Part shown: positions 57,676 to 64,000 of the stretch, one piece after another
Position numbering within the stretch: the first letter of the stretch is position 1
Layout: every line of letters starts with the position of its first letter
Assembly (NCBI GenBank): GCA_963682175.1
Contig: OY821784.1
Span: forward strand, 35,693,621-35,757,620
Reading direction: 5' to 3'
Source of the DNA: Triglochin maritima
Taxonomy: Eukaryota > Streptophyta > Magnoliopsida > Alismatales > Juncaginaceae
Length of the DNA: 64,000 nucleotides
Translations under genes and position numbers: made by a program
Notes under the pieces: generated by a model
The model's database searches: none
What the model was told of the DNA's origin: nothing
Seen by the model: the letters and a program-made list of their open reading frames with translations, nothing else

Positions 57676-60600
57676 TCATGGAATTTCCTGAGAGTTTGAA
57701 ATAACCTTATTTTTTTGTTTGTGGATGGTATCTATCTTCTTCATATATTCCTCCGTAACTTTCTGTGGATGAAAAAGGAAACATTACAAGTTTATATAGT
57801 GAAATGAGCTAGAGGAAAAGGCAAAGAGAGATGCAACTTTGAAGTGGTTCAAGACCTGAAGGTCCGTCGACAAGTCCTTCACATTGTCTTGAGAAAGCTT
57901 TTTCTCCTGTTAGTGGTAAGGAAACAAGCAAGGATATGCAAATTTAGATCGGAACTGAAAAAAATTGAGTAATCTAGAAGCAGATAACTCTAGGATATAT
58001 AAATGTGACCTTTTCAAGTTTGTCATACACTCTTATTGCATCTCGCCGTATATTTCGAATGGCAACCTGGAAAAGATAAGATTAGAAGAGAAAATGTTAA
58101 ACAGCAAACATAAGTTATGTCCATCCTAATGAAATATTATGACTTTTACAACCAAGCAAATGATTGTGTCCAAAAAATGATTGAAGTAAAATTTTACATC
58201 TAGAGGTATAATCAACACCTTCCAACAATGACCAACTTAAAAGCTAGACCATGATGTAACTAGTCAAAATGTCACAATGTCACATACATTATTGAACATT
58301 TGCAGAACATAATCATTATACCACCATATGAGATTCTTGCAATGTAACTTCTTCTACCACCGAACCAGAACATGACCACCGCGTGATAACCGAGTATAAT
58401 TTAGGTTCATTTGAAAATTCGCAATTACATTGCGAAGTAACCAGTAAGACCCTTGTTGATCTTCTACACAACCCCAATAGAACCAAGAAATGTATTATGT
58501 AACCCAGTAAGAACCAAATGAATACAAGATCATGCATTCACGCTATCACATTTCTCATCTGGAAATTAAGAAACAATATCCCAGAGAAAATGAAATACTT
58601 CATTACTCAATATGACGATGCTGCAAGGACAAACAGGAAAAGGCTAATACGTATATTAAGGTGCAAATATCTTCTGGATACTACAAAAAGCGAGGACAGG
58701 TTAACTGTTTACGGAAAAATATTAGCATGAAGTAGAAGTAGCATTGGCATTTCATAGAACAAAATAAATAGGAAAATGTTGTATAAATAAGTAGCAACTA
58801 CCTTTCCTTCCTCTGCTAGCTTGGAAACAACTTTTGACATCCCCTGCGTCGAAGAGGACATTCAGCATGAAATAATAACAACAAACACATACAAACCAAT
58901 GATAGATCTGGCATGACAAAATGAAAACTTGTCAGATTGTCCCTCTTATCAATGAGTATAGATAGTTTTTTGTTACTCATTAATGACCAGTACTTTGATC
59001 AAAACCTTTGTAATAGAAAAGCTCTAAAAGTTTCACATCTAAGTACAAATCTTCAGGAAAGTGTTAACAATTATATAAAGGAATGGGATGATGCGTAGAC
59101 GGATAGATGGCTTTGTTTCAGGCATGCCTAAGTAAAAAACTAAAAATAAGCAACATAGAAAACAACCATGACTTTTAAGGAACCCAAAACATATGGTCCA
59201 TACATTTCTAGTGTGTTGAACCACCATTCACAAATATTGGAGATAAAAAAAACAATCTTTTGCAATTGGAAATTGAATAACCTCAAAGAAAATTGTTAAG
59301 ATTGCAAAAGTAAGTTTGTATACTTCTTAGCTTGAGTAAGAACTACAGAACAGCTAACCTTCCTTCTTTCAGATGTCAATGAGGGGATGGTCAACTCAAT
59401 AATTTCTCCATCATTGCTTGGAGTTAAGCCAAGAGTGGAAGAGACTAGGGCCTTCTCAATCAGCTTCAGACTGGTGCAGTGTGAAGCATTTCCAGTTATC
59501 AATCCCCCCTTATTACTTACTTACACTTCAATTCATAAAATGCAGAATGCAAAAACACTTCCTTGTACACCATAAAAAGAAATCACTAGGAAAAGTTTAT
59601 CAGGATAAAGTATATCGAATGAGAAGCATTCACTACCCACACGGAAAAGTTTGCAACAAGAAAACATTGTTTTCATGTCCTACTTGTTTCCACAGACAAT
59701 GATGCTAACTAGTCAATCATATAGTACAAATGATTTTTAAGCTATGTAGACTAACAGATACTAGCTTTGCAAAAAAGAAAATTGATATTAACTTACAAAT
59801 AATTATTGCCAACAATATCATACACAACTAACTTGAGATGATTTAGGACTATTATATTCAGATTACCCCGTTAGGCCTTATTTTTTAACAAGAAAAATTA
59901 TCATACCACGATTTGTCATATGGTCGTATGATAAGCGAACTTGCATCGGGGGAGCTTATTTGTGCAATGCTCTTCAAACTAACTGGACTTCCATGGTACT
60001 CAACCTGACACCACAGGAATATCTATTTTATTTGACTAGCTAGACCATCCAATTCAATGGATATAATTATTAATATACGAAGAAGCAAATAAAACAGTAA
60101 TACATTGACATATTGAATTATGACATTGAGTGGTCAATGTACATAAATATAAAATTTGCTGGACACCGTGAACTTGAAAACCCAATGTTTGTCCCTGACA
60201 TTAAACAGTTAATTTACCTCGATACGATCAAGCATCGCAGGATTTGCTCTCCCTGTTCTCACGGAATTAAAATTAGCACGCATTGAGTCTATAGCCTTTT
60301 CCATTTTTTCTTTCTGGATAAAAGTTTTTCAGACAATGAAGTGACAAAAGTATGACAGACAACATATAACCACCCTGAATGACTCCCTTACAGTGTGTTT
60401 CTCAACCAGCGATTTCTCAGCTTCTATTTCATCATTGGTTGCACATCTTGGGGTGCCTGCCCTGCAATTAAATCTTTCTAAATTTCATGTGACTATAACC
60501 AATGACAAAAACTCAGAAGAAACCTGAAGACAAATGGAGAAAACTGCTGGAAACATGCCTCTTCTTTAAAACGCTTTGTTTAGACATGACATGGATCTTT

Positions 60601-62505
60601 AAGAATGCAGACATACTCTCTCTTTGCACAACGTAGTTGGCAGCTGAGCCCAACGAAAGCACATCCTTATATTTCCGAAGCAAAGAAGCCATACCTTGTT
60701 CAACCTTGCGGTCAATGTCTGCAGAATTGTGTTTACGAAGGTATCAAAACAGAGATTACTTTTGTGAATTGCAAAAGCTATAATTAGTAAGAAACAAAAA
60801 TAGGTTTAAGATGTTTGAATAAGGATGACACTAGATAGTTGAAATCCAACAATCTAACCACATTCATATTCGATATTTAAATTTTTACCAGACAAAAAGC
60901 ATTCACACACTCATATTTGTATATTAGTCTAAATATATGCGAAACTGCAGAGCCAATTTGGAGGATGATATATCCAGTCCATGTAATATCCAATCCAGTC
61001 TGTGGTTGTGACTTAAAAACCTATATGGAAATGTTCACATTCGCAATTCTTATCCATAAACTCAAGTATGTACAATACTGGTCCAAGTTAAATGTTAAAA
61101 TGGGTCCACACGGAACTCTACACCCCAGAAGTAACATCAACCAAAGGCTACATGGTCAAATTCAAACCCACTAGTTACAAAGTGGCTATAATTTTCTTAT
61201 CTTCCTCCGAGGCTTATGTGTGTTTACATTCACTTTGTTGAATAATAATTATAAGTTAACTTTATCTTTTTTTTAAAGCTCCAAAACGAATTTCTTAAGG
61301 TGAGTTTCTGGGTCTTGTAATCAAGGGCACAACATAAACTCAGCTTTACCTGATGTGGAATTTTCAAACCATTCATATTTAGATACTTGACATTTACGAG
61401 AGTTTTCTTCCAATGAGGAAGACAAAAAATAACGTACGTCATTGTTGAAAAAATCCAAAATTTCAGACATCTTACGTGCTTGTAAACTACCCGAAGGTGT
61501 CTAGTGGAACTAAGTAGCATTTGACATGCTTTCAAGAGTCTTAGGGCATATCTGGATAGTCCAAAATAACATGTTTTGAAAAAATAGTATTTTTCAGAAA
61601 CCTAGGTTTTTAAAGTTACAATGGTGCTTGGACCATCCCCAATAATTCAATATATATCTGTGTTTATATGTTGAAATTGCATATTTCAAAAATACATTGC
61701 GTCTCCTCTCCATTGTTTCATATGAAACCTATGATTTTAACAAGACTACCTTTTCATCCAAACACACCAATACATACAATAACGTGCTTTCAAAATACAT
61801 TGTTCGAATTGGATGCTAACTCCAAAATACTTTTTTTGAAATCAAAGTCTCAAACCTTACCCAAATGGGGCCTTCGGCGTTAAGCTAAAAAAAACAAAAA
61901 TACCATGAATTCACAATGCAAACCATCAGCTCATAAGTAAAGGTGTGTTCGTTTTGCAGGAACTCAAGTTGGAAGTGGGGGAACTGACTTCCAGAATGAT
62001 TTTTTGGTGATTGGTTTGCAGAAAGCTTAAAATAATTCTTGGAACTAAGTTACGTGAGTTTCAAATCCTTATAAAATTACATTGTGAATAACTTCCTCCA
62101 CTTCCACTTTAAATTTTAAGGAAGTCATGGAATTGAGTTCTAAATTTTCCACCACTTTCTTCCTGTAAACCAAACAAAAATAAATAAATAAATAATCCTT
62201 GTAAAATTACGTTGTGAATAACTTCCTCCACTTCCACTCTAAATTCTAAGGAAGTCATGGAATTGAGTTCTAAATTTTCCTCTACTTTCTTCCTGTAAAC
62301 CAATCAAAGATAAAGTTGTATTTGGACCCTAAAACCCTACATTGCCCTAAATAAAAACCCCTCAAATCGACGTTTCCAACTCCAAAAATAAGAAGTTAAA
62401 AAGAGTTTCCGAAAGGGAGGGTTGGTTACCTGTAGGTGTGAGTGAGTTACGGAGGGAGGGAGAAGGGGTGGTAATGAAGAGGCGGTGGCATGTTAGAGCC
62501 TGCAT
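57676..62505 (-). CDS. Ribosome recycling factor, chloroplast type (ten exons, about 261 aa)
   Basis: RRF works with EF-G to split the ribosome after termination. Exons inferred: 62505-62430, 60718-60617, about 60456-60391, 60313-60218, 60004-59907, 59470-59359, 58843-58802 (approximate start), 58066-58010, 57906-57856 and 57762-57676. The Ser/Thr-rich start ([20 protein letters not shown]) fits a transit peptide. The core is classic [102 protein letters not shown] and [17 protein letters not shown]. Two oddities are exon 2 ([20 protein letters not shown]), which I do not recognise from other RRFs, and the C terminus, where [15 protein letters not shown] replaces the usual KQKEKELMKV. Exon 3 has two possible acceptors four bases apart; only the inner one keeps frame. 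Chloroplast rather than mitochondrial, judged from the RRDA and EKEKKLS regions. Confidence 0.85.
60719..62063. other. First intron of the ribosome recycling factor gene (main part)
   Basis: 1.7-kb intron with no coding signal apart from a tandem repeat near its 5' end. Confidence 0.5.
62064..62310. repeat. 130-bp tandem duplication
   Basis: AATCCTTATAAAATTAC at 62064 recurs as AATCCTTGTAAAATTAC at 62194, and about 115 bp after each are nearly identical (GTGAATAACTTCCTCC, GGAAGTCATGGAATTGAG, CTTCCTGTAAACCAA). A TAAA-repeat linker separates the copies. Confidence 0.8.
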
Positions 62506-62623
62506 TTTCTTGGTCGCTCGACTGTTCTTTTCCCCACTCGAATGGAAAGGAAATGGAATCTGAAACTTTCTGTTTTTTTCGAGGGTAGGAATCTGAACTA
62601 GTAAGTAGTAACATGTAACTGGC

Positions 62624-63175
62624 TGGGGTGTAAACCGGGTGGATATGGTCATGCCCGTACTCATATTCACCTAACGATACAGGTACGAGTATATATCCGT
62701 TTAAATATTGTTGTATCCGTATCTGTCCCATGGGGTGGGTATAACAGGTATTGCGTGTATAATTTTACTAGCAAAATCAGAATTTTTGCTAACAGTATTC
62801 AACTTCAAAGAACCTAATCGTTGGATAAGAATGATTAAAGCCAAAAAGATACTAAATTTACGATTTTTGAGATTATGAATTAAGTCAAAATGGCGAGAAA
62901 TCACCAATTTTCTCACAAATAAGCCTCGAAACAATCACTTGCCAACAAAAACCTCATTTTTTATCACTTTAACTATATATTATATATTAAATAAATAATT
63001 AAACGGGTAATCGGGTATGAATAGAGATATACCCCTACCTGTCCCATTTATTAAACGGGTAAAGCGGGTACGGGTAAACGGGTATAGTTTTTTAAATGGG
63101 TACAAAACTCGTACCCATACCCGCTTATTAAATGGGTTGGGTAAACGGGTAATACCCGCCCCAGTTACACCCCTA
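62624..63175. mobile_element. MITE with GGGGTGTAA ends
   Basis: About 550 bp from TGGGGTGTAAACCGGG to the reversed GTTACACCCCTA. Inner ends carry many AAACGGGTA/TACCCGT motifs. TGTAAC occurs on both flanks. It lies 120 bp upstream of the RRF start codon, in the promoter. Non-coding. Confidence 0.6.
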
Positions 63176-63263
63176 CCTGTAACCATCGTTTGGGCTCAAA
63201 CTTTGTGTTTTTCGGTGCGAAAAATCTTTCTGAAATACAATTTTATAAGGTCATGAAATTTTT

Positions 63264-63468
63264 TGTTATAAAATAAATATACAAGAAGATGAAGATTCAA
63301 GGGAAAATAATTATTGTATTTCATCATTACCAAAGTGTTACAATAGTCTCATATTTATAAGTTAAAGGAAGCAAATGAAATGGTATATGTTACAAGAGTT
63401 ACAAATGAGAAAGTGAGATGTTGATTGAGTTATGGGAGGTGAAGGTGAAGCATCCATAGTATTTCACA
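63264..63468 (-). repeat. Copia-type LTR
   Basis: It starts TGTTATAAAATAAA and ends AGTATTTCACA. ACTCCACATTGGATCTTCAC follows, which is the reverse of a polypurine tract, so this is a 3' LTR of a minus-strand element. Its ends match 41431-41588. Confidence 0.6.
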
Positions 63469-63601
63469 ACACTCCACATTGGATCTTCACATATATGTTT
63501 TTCAGTCTGCCTCGTTAAAAATCTTACTAAGAAAAACTCATTGGGATAAAAACTTAGTGAAAGGAAAAAAGTGCAGAGCGTATAATCATCAACATCATTT
63601 C
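63469..63601 (-). mobile_element. Internal fragment of a copia-like element
   Basis: It contains CCTCGTTAAAAATCTTACTA and ACTCATTGGGATAAAAAC, a phrase I know from the 3' non-coding part of many plant copia elements. It is cut off by the next LTR. Confidence 0.5.
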
Positions 63602-64000
63602 TGTTAGAACCCTAACCCTTGATTAGGGTTAATCATGGATTAGAAGGGGGTTTGCATGGGGAAGAGGAGGAGCACAGTGGAATGCATGGGATGGAGCACG
63701 AACAGTGGTCGTGGAATGTAGGGTGATGGTGAGGGAGGCGTGCACTGTAGCGAGGAGGGGTTGTGTTGGGTTTATAAGTGTTTTTTTTTTCTCTCTCTCT
63801 CTCATTTGGATCTCTTCATTCACTCATTCTCTCTCTTTTCTCTTGTACGGCGAGCAACGGAGGAGGAGACGACGCCGGTGGCGTAGGCGTGCGGAGGTAG
63901 ACGCGCGAGGAGGCCGGAGGTGACGACGTGCGTGAGCGGACTCCGACGGTTCGTCGTCTTCGTTTGAGGTATGTCGACTTGTTAGTGTGGTGCTTGGTTG
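63602..64000. repeat. Start of an LTR related to the solo LTR at 35699-37700
   Basis: It begins TGTTAGAACCCTAACCC and, after a CTCTCTCTC stretch, has a GC-rich block ending GAGGTATGTCGACTTGTTAG. The solo LTR has TGTTATGTCCCTAACC and GAGGTATGTCGGCTTAATAG at equal distance. The window ends before the motif array would appear. Confidence 0.65.

Noticed and set aside
1..64000. tRNA, rRNA, snoRNA or organelle DNA insert
   Set aside because: I looked for cloverleaf-like and conserved rRNA stretches and saw none; by eye I could miss a small one.

Overview
This is a 64-kb piece of a plant nuclear genome, most likely a eudicot. Spliced genes with GT..AG introns, a nuclear photosystem I gene with a chloroplast transit peptide, a chloroplast-type ribosome recycling factor and a dense load of plant-type transposons all point that way. 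I cannot name the species. No tRNA, rRNA or CRISPR is seen.

Four host genes look intact. (1) psaD (16129-16749, +), a single-exon gene for PSI subunit II. (2) A five-exon copper amine oxidase (29335-25069, -) with all cofactor and copper residues, plus a decayed tail of a second copy at about 37.7 kb. (3) A four-exon EF-hand family gene (41788-50870, +) whose 5-kb second intron holds a hAT transposon and a MITE. (4) A ten-exon chloroplast-type ribosome recycling factor gene (62505-57676, -). All exon joins were read by eye from splice signals and conserved phase. A terpene-synthase remnant lies at 14.5-15.5 kb.

The rest is mobile DNA. 1-5.7 kb: a gag-only Sirevirus-type copia element in an LTR-internal-LTR-internal arrangement. 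5.7-6.4 kb: LTR-like DNA rich in GGTCGACC. 6.6-7.6 kb: a dead MuDR transposase. 7.6-14.1 kb: an apparently intact 6.5-kb Mutator-like element. 17.4-24.7 kb: a CACTA element broken by a solo LTR (TSD CATAT) and by a Pack-MULE carrying an NLR fragment (TSD TTAAAAATA). 29.6-34.5 kb: a young but mutated copia element. 35.7-37.7 kb: a solo LTR (TSD GAAAC). 38-41.6 kb: a copia remnant. 46-49.2 kb: a hAT element. 52.4-56.1 kb: a second, decayed element with a plant-mobile-domain gene. The right edge holds more LTR fragments.

The most interesting unit is the element at 7577-14073. Two spliced genes start just inside opposite 64-bp TIRs and converge, as in MuDR. One encodes a FAR1/MULE transposase joined by splicing to an OTU cysteine protease. 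The other encodes a plant mobile domain (PMD) protein. The first intron of each gene carries an array of GGCGTCT palindromes, and the PMD intron includes a near-perfect 124-bp inverted repeat. I infer a self-mobilising element carrying a deubiquitinase-like activity and a silencing-related host domain.
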